From Luscinia megarhynchos (taxonomy: Eukaryota > Chordata > Aves > Passeriformes > Turdidae), in NCBI GenBank assembly GCA_034336665.1, contig CM067572.1, positions 3,898,286 to 3,962,285 of the forward strand: 64,000 nucleotides of DNA. Direction: 5' to 3'. The notes beneath the pieces are model-generated. The model did not search any database and was not told the origin of the DNA. It saw nothing but the letters and a program-made list of their open reading frames with translations. This document shows positions 38,297-48,900 of the stretch, in pieces. Position numbers and translations under genes: made by a program. Position 1 is the first letter of the stretch. Each line of letters opens with the position of its first letter.

Positions 38297-38730
38297 ATCA
38301 TGTCAGTGATAGGAATATTTTAGTAATTCTAGTGTTTCACTACATAATTTTAGCTTGTGCTTTTAGTTTCTGGTTTTGAGGTACTTAAGTTTAATATTCT
38401 CTTAATTACTCAGTTAATTTTGGATGAAACCACTAGCAAAAGCCTACATGGATTTTTTTTTCATTTTTATCCCCCACTCAACTAGTTAAACTGAAAACTC
38501 TTATTGTTTCTGTGTTAGTGGTATAACAAGACTGAATATCACAGAGAAAGATAAAATTGCACATATCTTTAAATTGAATGAGAAATTAGGTGGTAAATTA
38601 AATGTCACAGAGTCATAAGATGATTTTTTTAATAACTGTACAATTTTGTTTATGAGCTCTGTGTCATATTTACACTGGCAAGTAAAGCAGGTTAGATAAA
38701 AAACCAAACAATTTTCTTTGTCAGTGTTGA

Positions 38731-38805
38731 GAATCATAGAATGGTTTGGGTTGGAAGGGATCTTAAAGATCAACTAGTTCCACCCTCTGCCAGAAAAGAC
38801 CAGGA
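38731..38805 (-). repeat. CR1 LINE 3'-end fragment (minus orientation)
   Basis: GAATCATAGAATGGTTTGGG and TTGGAAGGGATCTTAAAGAT match the reverse complement of the terminal CR1 sequence; recognisable for about 75 bases, inside the SKIL 3' UTR. Confidence 0.88.
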
Positions 38806-38850
38806 TTATATTTTTCTCTTCTTCAGCTCCCATCTCCAAATTTTTCCTCT

Positions 38851-38881
<31 letters not shown>

Positions 38882-38901
38882 AAATTTAAAAAACCAAAAC
38901 A
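38851..38901. repeat. A-rich tract (about 24 consecutive A, then A-rich)
   Basis: Uninterrupted A-run followed by GAAAAAAAATTTAAAAAACC. It lies downstream of a CR1 fragment but is not part of a CR1 tail, which in birds ends in short tandem units, not poly(A). Confidence 0.85.
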
Positions 38902-41900
38902 AACAACTAAAAAGGAAAAGGCCTGTCTTTGCAGCTTGGTTGGAGGGAAGGGTGCTGAACAAATGGTTCTGGTTGTGTGTGCACCACTTGCTTTAAAAAC
39001 ACCACAAATGTTTTTTGTCCAACCACCAGACCCGTGGCTACAGGGAGAGCAGGCAGGAGTATTGCTGGAGGTGATGGCTGGGGAACAGAGCTGGAGGTGT
39101 CCAGGGGGGTTGGCAGAGCCTGTGCTGGATGAGCTGGGAAATGGGCAAGTTCCACCTGGGTGCTGCTGGAGGATGGAGAGAGTCCCTTTGTTGTGGGGCA
39201 GGCTGGTGCTGTTGGTGTGGGTAAAGCCACAGCTCCTTCACAGCTGCAGTGGCTGATGCAGCACATATTCACAGCTTAGCTGGCATTATTATACCAGCAG
39301 GACAGTGAATATTCCATTTGCATTCAGGTCTTGTCTGTGTTCTGTGACTCCAGATGTGCCCTTGGCCAGCAGTTGCTCAGCAATGCAGAGGAGGGCTGGT
39401 GCAGCCCAGGTTCCTGAGCCTCAGCCAGCTCTTGGGGCACTGCTGGAGGCTCTGAAAGTGCTGGTGGCCATCCTTTGTACCCACATTTTCACTGCTGCAA
39501 CAACAGCAGCTGGAGGAAGTTTTACCAATTCCAATTGCAGATAAGGCCTCCTAATTGTTTTTTGAACATCAGGCTGGTAAAGCCAATGGAATGCTTATTA
39601 AAATGACCTTAAAAGTAGCTTTGTAAATATTCCATTTAGTTAATCTAAAGTTAGAATGCATTTTAAATTATTGTAATCCTCTTGAAATTCTTAAATACTA
39701 CTTTCAGGCTTGACGTAACCTAAACAATTTTCATACGTGTAGACTTAATTTTATACTGATTTTAAGTAATAATGTATACATACATGTGCCATAGACCTTT
39801 GTGTGCTCACAGTCTCTGAAAGATAGTTTTTTAGTAAATTGTAAATAATGCTCTTAAGTTTTAGAATAAGTATATGTTGACCTTTTTTTTGCTACCTTAT
39901 CCTAATTCTATTGAATGGTTCATTTTACAGCCTGACATAGGAACTTGGAATGCACTCTTGAGGGCCCTCACTTAAGTGCACACTTGATGGTAGAGACTAA
40001 ATCAGTAATTAAGTCTTTGCTTTTAGTCATAGCATGCTCATTTTATGTATTGTTTGATTTGCCTTCAGTCATTGCTTGCTGATCTTTTCAGGCAAGAAGT
40101 AATTTTCCCAGGTAGTTGTGACTTGAAGCCTGTAGAACAAAGTCCTAAAATTGTCTATAATTTGAAAGTTGCTTTATTAAACACCTACTCCAAGATGGAA
40201 GTTGCCTAGTGCACCTTTTGGAATAAGTAGGATTCGAGGTGAATACCTAATTTGCTCCTATACTTTTATAAAATAGAACTTAAACATGCTTTGTACACTT
40301 TAATCAATAAAATAGAAGAGCTTAGAGGGTAAAACTCTTGTAATTTTGGCAGTCTGGAAACACTCTTACTCATAGTGTAATCAGGTGTTCCTCAACAAAA
40401 AGAGATTTTTATCTTAAACTCCAAATTTAGTTAGGTCTGTGTTTTAGTTTTTGTAAAGCATATCATTCAGTTTAAGTATTTAGATGAATGTAGTTATGTT
40501 TCACATTCTTAAACTAATTTTATTCTATATTTAATATATTGATAGCTTAGGTGTAAAACCATCTGTACATAGTAAAGGCATAATGCAATTAGTGATGTAG
40601 GAAAAGTTGGGTGGGAGCATAAAGCTACTGGTGGCCTGAAAAGAAATAAGTCTTGGCCCATATTTTAGAAGTCACAATGTTTTATTCATACATTCTTGTT
40701 TTGTATTGGGGGAGGGGATAGCTAGAATGTGTTATGAAATTTTTGGAAACCTTTCCTAGCATTAGTTGGGAAGTTGGCTTTGAAATGCTGTCGTGGTCAG
40801 CTTCCTAAAATTCACTTGTTTGTAGAGTATATATTTTGATTGTCAGTAAAGATAACAACTTTGTATTTTTTCTGCACTTAATTCGTGTAATTAATCCACA
40901 CAACAGAGTTTTCTATAACTTGGTGAAGTCAACAAAAGGCGTAATTTCTCCTACCTATTAATCTGTGCTTGCAATATTTTGGTAATTTTATTTAAGCCAT
41001 TGATAGTAAGCAGCAGGAAGCTGCAAATTTTAATTTTCTTTTGCTCATTGCATTTGTAGTGTGAATGTTCATTGGTTTTCTTTACAGAAAGCTTGTAGAA
41101 TTTTTGCTGCATATATCTATTTAAAAAATACATTATTTTTTAGCTTTTGTGAAAGCAGTTATTGCTTACAAATTGCACGATGATTTTATAGTGTGTCTCC
41201 ATTACCTAGCAAATTGTTTTTTTCAGGGTTAGTGGTTCAGTTGGAAAATGCTTGAAAAATGAGTTTTAAGCACTTCATCAAGCACAGCAAACACAGTATA
41301 AAATTTTGCTATTTGAAAATTAACTAAGTGTAACGATATCAATTGAATTTTTTTTCTTCTAAGAGATACCTCACTTAAAGGAAAGCACAGCTGTACTGTA
41401 TTTAAACGAATTCTAGGAAATAATAAAAAGTTGGTCTGAAATATTTCGTTGCCATCACGTTGCTTTCTGTGATTGACAGAACATTTTTTGTGTTTTCATC
41501 CTCACTCTAAAGTATTTATTGCTGTTGACATGCCAGTAAAATTCTCTCAAATGACAGAAAGTAGCTGCAAAACAACTGAGTCGGTGTTAGCTCAAGGCAA
41601 CAGGTTGAGTGACTGTTCTGAAACCACAGGAAAAGCCTGTGAAAAAGGATCAGTGCATTCAGCAATTTTTAATACTTTGCCAATGATGTACAGTCTTATT
41701 GTCAGCGTTGCTGTGGTTGCATTACATGACACACAAAACTGTCCTCTACCTCACGTGAGATTTAACAGATATTTTATATGGTTTTAGTAGACAAGATGCA
41801 TCTATCTGGTCACTTAGTTTACAAATTTTGAATTATATTTATTGAAACATGACATACTGTGCTCTTAGCTTATACCTCAATTGTATTTTGTGCTGTTATT

Positions 41901-41948
41901 CATTTCCATGCTTTGTAAATACCTGTATAGATCGTGGACTCAAAAACA

Positions 41949-41954
41949 AATAAA
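41949..41954 (+). terminator. SKIL: SKIL distal polyadenylation signal AATAAA
   Basis: AATAAA in ACAAATAAAGAACTG, followed by the GT-rich CTTGTCTCTGTTGTATTTTTG about 20 bases further on. Confidence 0.7.
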
Positions 41955-43268
41955 GAACTGTAATGTCAGAACCCTTGTCTCTGTTGTATTTTTGACTTCT
42001 AAACTTGGCTCTTTGAAGGTGTTTAACTCAGTGCTTTTCTAAGAACAGAGCCTTCCTTGCTTTGATTACAGTAAATTAAAATCAGATTACATCAAAACTT
42101 GTTATCAGAGCTCCCACAGCCTGCAGCAGGCCTCCAATTCTCTAAAATTTATTTTAAGCAAAATCTACAAGATCAAAGCCGTCCCTCCCCATAGATCCAA
42201 TTTCTAAAGCTCTTAAGATTCTGTAAAGGTATTGGCACCAAGCTTTCTATGCATCTTGGCACAAATTTGGTGTTTATACCTGAAAATAGAACTCTTTGCA
42301 TACTTGGCAAGTTCTCTGGTGCCCAGCTTTGTTGCTGCTTGACTGCTCAAGCAATGTGTGAGTTGTTCACAACTCTTCCATAGCTCAATAATAAATGAGA
42401 TTGAAAACACACATTGCCAGATAAAATGCTGAGATTATGCAAAGTTAAAATTGGAAATGAGAATTTTACTCTATTGCTGAAAAAATAGTTACTGCTGATG
42501 GTGAGTTACTCTTAATTGTTGTAAACCATGTAATTGTATTACCTTAACATTTTTGTGTAGCATCAGGGAGCTTAAATAGCTGAAAAATCAGATAGTAGGA
42601 GAAGGAAGGAACAGTGGAGGAGAAAAGAGGGAGCAGTTTCTCTAAGCTGAATGTTCTTCCACAAGTCTCATTTACCACTTAAACTCTTTTTTTTTGGTCA
42701 CTTAAATGCCCCCTATGTTGTAGTATAATATAACTTTTGCTACAAATAATATGTTGGAGATTTTCTGGAGGATTTTATTCATACTGGGAAGGTTTTCTTG
42801 ATGCATAAGAAAGCACATTCACACACATTTTGTTATTTTTTCTTCCCCTCAAATCAGTGCAAAAATACTTTGTGCTTGTATTAAGGAGCTGCTCTCCCAT
42901 ATAGGAAATCGTGATATTTCATGTAATTGCAAACCCTTAATGCTACCATGGGCTTGTCTTCATTTTACAGATGAAGAGAGAAAGGAGAGGTATGAACTAG
43001 GATAAAAATGAAAATTACAATGACGAGCTCAGCCTCTTAAACTTGTATATTTCTGCATCCCATCTTGCTTTTTTATACTGCTGTATTTCCAAACAGGGAA
43101 GAAACAATGAGGCTGAAAATGTAAAGAAAAAGTCCAAGGTGAGTCATTTGGATGAGAAAGCCCTGGGGTGTTGATAGCTTGGGTAGCTATGACTAATTGC
43201 AACGCCTGTCTTTTGTCAGAGAACAATGCAGATCAAGGAAAACTCTGGGACTGAAGGGTAAAAAGATT

Positions 43269-43289
43269 GATTTTTTTTTTTTTTTTTTA
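43269..43289. repeat. Poly(T) tract
   Basis: About 20 consecutive T in the SKIL-CLDN11 intergenic region, with no recognisable retrocopy attached. Confidence 0.85.
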
Positions 43290-45100
43290 AGGAGCTCACA
43301 CTGTTGCTGTAATAAATGCCTGTGTAGCACTTGCTTTTAAAAAGGCAGCTTTTAAGACTGTTACCCAAAGTGTATCAGCTTACTTGGCATATAGCTGGAA
43401 AGTTGTTCCTTATTTTATTGATCTTGTAAATCATTGTCCACTTGCCTCATACAAACTTATATTCACTTAACTGTTGGTGGTGTGATTTGTAACACTGACA
43501 AAATGGTAAATGTCTCCTGTCACTGTTGATATGAATGAAATAATTCACACTGTGCCCTGTGGGCACCAGCTCAAGTTCTGTTGAATAGTGCTGGCTACCA
43601 AAGTGTCACAATCACTCCTTGCTCCTGCACACTGCTTGATAAATATATTTGTGAGGGAAAACATGGAGTTAAGAAGCTTTTGTGGTTAAGGAAACCAAAA
43701 ATGTAGGATACTGAATTACAGAAGGATGTGCATGCCAATGAATACCTTGCAGCATTTAAAAAATACTTACATTGTGCATTAGATGTGGCTGCACTATCAC
43801 TGTAAAATGATTCCAGACTTCAGCTTTGGGATGAAATCTGTCATCTCCTTTTGAATTCAGGAGGTGACACGTGATCTGTCCAATGCAATTACTCAGTCCT
43901 GGAAGTGGAACAACATCACTTTCACCCAAGAGATGACAAGTTTATCTCCTGAACAACAAATAAGCAGGAATATTTTTATGGAGAAGATTAAATCCATCTA
44001 GAATTAAGCCCCAGACAACACAAATTTGTGTTTGGGTATCAGTAACAGCACACTCCACCTGAGGTGGGTGCAGTAGAAGGATAAGCTATGCAGCAAGGTG
44101 GAATCACATCAGGAAATTTCATGGAAGGCCAGCAGGCAGCTTGGCTTCACAGAAATGCCATAAACCTGGTGTAGAAAACACACAAGGAGTAACCAACAAT
44201 ATAAAACAAATGTGAAAACAGCTATTAAATTTATATTTATTATAAAAGCTTCTCTTGGAAAAGAATTTTAAACTATAGTGGTAGTGCTCCAGTGTTGAGA
44301 TGAAGCTTTGACAGAAAACTGTGACCTCATGTCCTTGAATTTTGGGGCAGGTGACAAATGAAGCTCAGGATGCTCTCTTTCGTGTTTTTCATTTTATTTG
44401 TTAAAGAATGGCAAAAAATACCCTTGGACGAGGGGCAGGATATATTTAATTCCCAGCACTTTAACTCGGAGTGGCGTTTCCAGTATTTCACTCTCACTGG
44501 CAGCTCTAGGAGTGAAGGAAATTCATTGTTGTGTCACTTTCTCGTCCCTATTCCCTGCCCGTGCACCGCAGACAGCTCTCCACTAGTGGTCTCTCCAGGC
44601 ATGCAGCATCCACCTCCTCCCAAACCTTCCCTTCGCAAAACCAGCAGCCATGAAACACTCTGTGAAAATAAAATAAAATAAAAGAGAGAAGTTAGGAACG
44701 TGTCCCGCCCGCCTGTTTCTCCTGATGCAGAACGGGAAGATGCGGAGTTTCTCCACCTCTGGCGTTTTGAAATAGGCTGCTCCTGTTTTATCAAGTGTAC
44801 TAAAATCTGTGTAGTAAATTTACCCAGATTAAAAGTCTGAGTTAAAAAGCTGCTCATTTTAATTTGAAGATTCCAAAGTGGGACTATGGTGCTGTTAAAC
44901 ACATATTTAAGACTCAGTGAGTGTTAGTTAATACTTCTGTAAGATCAGGCACAGCAGAGATAACAGTTTATTTATATAAGAACAGAAACAAGTTTGTCTT
45001 TGCTCAAAACAGACTGAAAAATTACTACAGAACTTTTATCTCAGCCTTTATTCAAAACTGCTGTGAGAAGAGGTTAATCATAAAAATAACATACTTGTTA

Positions 45101-45150
45101 AATCACAGAATCACTAGGTTGGAAGAGACCTTCCAGATCTCATATATTTT
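45101..45150 (-). repeat. CR1 LINE 3'-end remnant (minus orientation)
   Basis: AATCACAGAATCACTAGGTT and GGAAGAGACCTTCCAGATCT resemble the terminal part of a second CR1 subfamily in reverse complement. Confidence 0.65.
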
Positions 45151-45429
45151 TACAATTACTAGAACCATCAGGAAAGACCCAAGACTGATTTTGTCCCTTT
45201 ACTGCAGCTGTGCTGATGGCTTTGATGAGGTGATAATTCCACCTCTTGAGTATCTCTGTCCACCGCATTTCTCCCCTTATCTTTTTCCACGAGGAGGTAC
45301 CAGTGTGACTATTAAAGTTAAGCTCGCAAACACTGCCTTGATTTTTTCCCCCTCTATGCTAAATTTCGAATAGTCGGGCTCTTTACATTTTAATAAACCC
45401 CTCTGGCTTGTTTTCAAGCACCTTTTGGG

Positions 45430-45715
45430 TGCGATCGCGCATCTCCTCCCCTGCACACCCTCCTTGCCCCGGACGCTCGGGATGCTCTGGCAGAAGTTGG
45501 GGCTCCCCCCTGGCTCCTCCCATGCGCTGTGGGGCTGGAGGCAGCTCTGACCCCTCCCAGGGAGGGAGCTGGGCAGAGACAGCCGAGTGTTTGCAGCAGA
45601 GCCTGACCAGGGACCTCATCCTGCCAAACGCCACCGCTCCCGCTCCAGCAGCCGGCATCTCACCGCCTGACCCCTGGGCGCTGTCCTGTCCAGCTCTCCC
45701 CACCCACGGACAGAG
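45430..45715 (+). promoter_or_regulatory. CLDN11: CLDN11 proximal promoter / 5' UTR (GC-rich)
   Basis: GC-rich block with scattered CpGs directly before the CLDN11 start codon, rising abruptly from AT-rich sequence. No TATA box close to the start is evident. The start codon lies in GGACAGAGATGGTGG, an acceptable Kozak context with G at +4. Confidence 0.45.
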
Positions 45716-45941
45716 ATGGTGGCCACCTGCCTGCACCTGGCTGGATTTGTCTGCAGTTTTGTCGGCTGGATCGGGGTGGTTGTGGCCACGGCCACCAACG
45801 ACTGGGTGGTGACTTGCGGCTACACCATCACCACCTGCAGGAAGATGGACGAGCTGGGATCCAAGGGGCTGTGGGCAGACTGTGTCATGGCAACAGGTCT
45901 CTACCACTGCAAGCCCCTCGTGGACATCCTCATCCTGCCAG
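45716..45941 (+). CDS. CLDN11: CLDN11 exon 1 (TM1 and first extracellular loop)
   Basis: Residues 1-75 plus one base, MVATCLHLAGFVCSFVGWIG to KPLVDILILP. Holds the signature tryptophan, GLW and both loop cysteines. Donor CCAG|GTGAGT. Confidence 0.97.
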
Positions 45942-48900
45942 GTGAGTGGGTCCCATCCTCCCCTTCCCACCCCAGCGAGGGCTGAAGCTGCTGCAGCTTC
46001 CTCAGCACAGGAGATGCTTCATTAAACGCACTAAAGAAGGTGAATGATAGCTTTTAACATGATTATCATTGATTTACACCTGGTTTTAATCGCACCCAGG
46101 TCTCGAGTTTTCTGTGGTTAACTAAAATCCAGTTAATGTTTAATCATTGCTCATAGTAAATTCTCACTGCTCCTTTCACATCTCTGGATTGCACTGCAAA
46201 ACATACAGAGCACACTGAGGTATAATGGAGATAAAATAGATTTCAAGGGGATGGAGAACTATTACAAATGTTAAAGTTTGATTCCTTAAAGTGATTTGGA
46301 GCATAATGAATCTTTCAGCATCTATTATTAATGCTGCAATGGCTTTTAATCTTTCAGAAGATCGTTAGTCTTGATGGTCTTGTACTTCCCACAGATTCTG
46401 AGGCAAGACAGAACTTTTACATGGCAAACTGATTTAGCTATATTTAACTTGATATTTTTTTAATGGTATAGTAGCTTTCATCCAGTTTGCTGCAAAGCAA
46501 AAATTAAGCAAGGTGTTTAATCAGCATTAATACATCTTTTGAGCTAATTAAACCTGCCTAAGTCTTGTGAGGTCTGGTCCCTGTGAATTTGGTTTGTGAG
46601 CTTGCCGGTTTTGATCACTGTTCACTCTGCAGCACTTCTTTCTGCTGTGGTTTAGATTGCAACTCCTCTACCATGTCAGAGGTGCCTCTCTCAAAGCTGG
46701 CAGGGCAGAAATGACCATTCCTTGTCATTTTCTTTCATGTTTCCTTATTTATTTGTTTAAATTATTGTGAAAATAATTTTACAAGAGATTGAAAAGATAG
46801 TTCCTGAATTTCTCTCTGTTACAGAGCTTGGTCTGTCACACAGCACTTAGCAATGTTGAGTCTCTCATTCTCCCTTTCTCTGTGTGTGCTTACTTTTATT
46901 TTACTAAGTTTGCCTTCCTTGCTGCTACTGTTGTTTAATCTCATCCAGCAGAGAATACAGAGAAAAGTTTTGCCCCAAAGAAACATTTGTGAATGCAATT
47001 TAATAAATAAGTGAATGGGAATTGTAGTAGCAGAAAGAAAAGTTTCCCTCAAGCAGAAGCAAATCACAAACCAAGATATTTCTGCTTGTAGCCTGTTTAA
47101 TACCCACAGCTTGGCATAAGAGGGAAATTTATTCTGGTGTGCCCAATAGTTGAAATATATTTAGAGCTTTTCATAGTCTGAATCAAGTCTTTAAAATGAA
47201 TTGTTTGTGTTCTCATTTACTTGGGATTGATTGCACAGAATCCACACTGGGTAGAGCAATCTCCTTTGTTTGGGTCTCCTTTTATACCCTGAACTCCTCA
47301 GGTAAATTTTTTTTTTTACATTCCCTCTTGAAAAAAATCAAGGAAATATTAAATACACACAGTGTCTGCATTTCCAGAAACAGTAAAATCCTCATTCCTG
47401 GTGTTGTACCTGTGTGTCAGTGGGATGTGCTTGAGGCCCCTCTTTGCTGGTGTTGGTTGAAGCATCTTGAAATTCCATGTCTGCATCTGACAGCTTCTTT
47501 CTGTTAATAAAAAGAGACAGAAAGCCTCACAGTGCTGAGACTGTCCTGAAAACTGGGGAAGGTTACCATGCACTGGGGCAAATCTGACGTTTGTCCTTTT
47601 CCTGTTGAGTGCTAGTAATGACCTGGTATAATTTACTTATATACAATTTTTGTAGAGTACATATACATATTAAAAATATATTATAAATTTTAGATATACA
47701 CATATATGTGTATACATATAAATATTTTTAAACCATATATTATGGTACATAGACCCTCCCAGAGTGGCAGAAATGTCATGGTCCTGCCCAGCACCCCACA
47801 GCCCCTGGTCCCTACTGTTTCCTGTTGCCTTGTGCACAGGGACAAGTAGGAGAGGAGTGGGAGCTGATGAAGTCCCAGGGGATGCTGTGATGTCCATAGG
47901 GATCCAGAGGGATAATGTGGCCCTTGGTCATGGCAGCTCAAGCAGCTCTGCAAGGTGAAGTCTTCTCCCTAAGGAAGGGCTGTGCCAATACTCAGTCACG
48001 GATCTCCTCTGAGACCCCTCAGCCAGGCTGAGCCCCTGGGGTGCAGTGCTGAGATGTGGCTGAGAGTGAGGAGTGTCCCTCCTCCTCCTCCTCCTCCTCC
48101 TCCTCCTCCTCCTCCTCCTCCTCCTCCTCCCAGGTCACCAGTGCTCACTGCCTTGGGGCAGCTGCTGGCAGCATCCCATGGAGCTGCAGTGTCAGGAGTG
48201 GGTCTTCTACTATTCAGCCCTCTGAATGATGGGAGAGTCTTTGAGGCTTTAAATGACTGTTATTTAATTTTGAAGATTTTAAATTCTTCCTCTTTAATCA
48301 AACTGTCACTATGAAAACATAGGAAAACTCCTTCCTAGAGAAAATTTCTCCTACTTTCCCTTCCCGTGTTTTCCAGCCCCATGACTTCTCAGTGTCTCTC
48401 AGGGAAGAGCTTGTGTTTTCCAGGCAGTGCTCTTTGTTTGTTGGAAAACTGTGAGCCTGCACATCCTGTATTCACACACTCCCCATGCACTGCAGCCTCA
48501 CTGCCTTATGCCTGGTAAAGATTTCATGTTTACACAGTGTTATAAATGAGAAACAAAAGTTTTGATATTCAGCAAAATTCAGATTGCTTTATTTTATATA
48601 GACAGAGCAAAGCAGTGCTGGGGAGACTTACTCCACACTGTCTAACTTCAGTTTGCAGCTCCTTTTTATAGTATGGTTTTCTTGTAGTAATCAATAATTG
48701 TTATTTTTTTGTTGTCATAATTTTGCCAGGTACACAGTGGTGGTCAAAAAAAAACATCCATGGGATGTCTGGACGACGTGAAGTTTCTGGGCAATTTGTT
48801 AAGTCTCATAGATAACTATCTGGTCTTGGTAGATAAGGAATGGCAGAAGTTGGGAAGTCTGGTCTTAGATAGGCTGCAATTGATCACACAAAGGCAGGAA

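Larger units (their letters stand above)
37012..41975 (+). other. SKIL: SKIL 3' UTR (long)
   Basis: About 5 kb between the stop and the last strong AATAAA. AT-rich with many ATTTA motifs, consistent with the short half-life of SKIL mRNA. It is interrupted from about 38,731 to 39,540 by a CR1 tail, an A-run and a GC-richer segment. Weaker hexamers near 40,306 and 41,421 could give shorter forms. Extent is inferred. Confidence 0.65.
41976..45430. other. Intergenic region SKIL-CLDN11
   Basis: AT-rich, no exon or RNA gene recognised. Contains a T-run of about 20 at 43,269-43,289 and a short CR1 remnant at 45,101. Reading frames here show no family resemblance. Confidence 0.65.

Noticed and set aside
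38741..39256. 171-codon frame with a polylysine run
   Set aside because: Crosses a CR1 tail and an A-run in the SKIL 3' UTR; no coding signal.
47982..48314. Polyproline protein frame
   Set aside because: Created by the (CCT)n microsatellite in CLDN11 intron 1.
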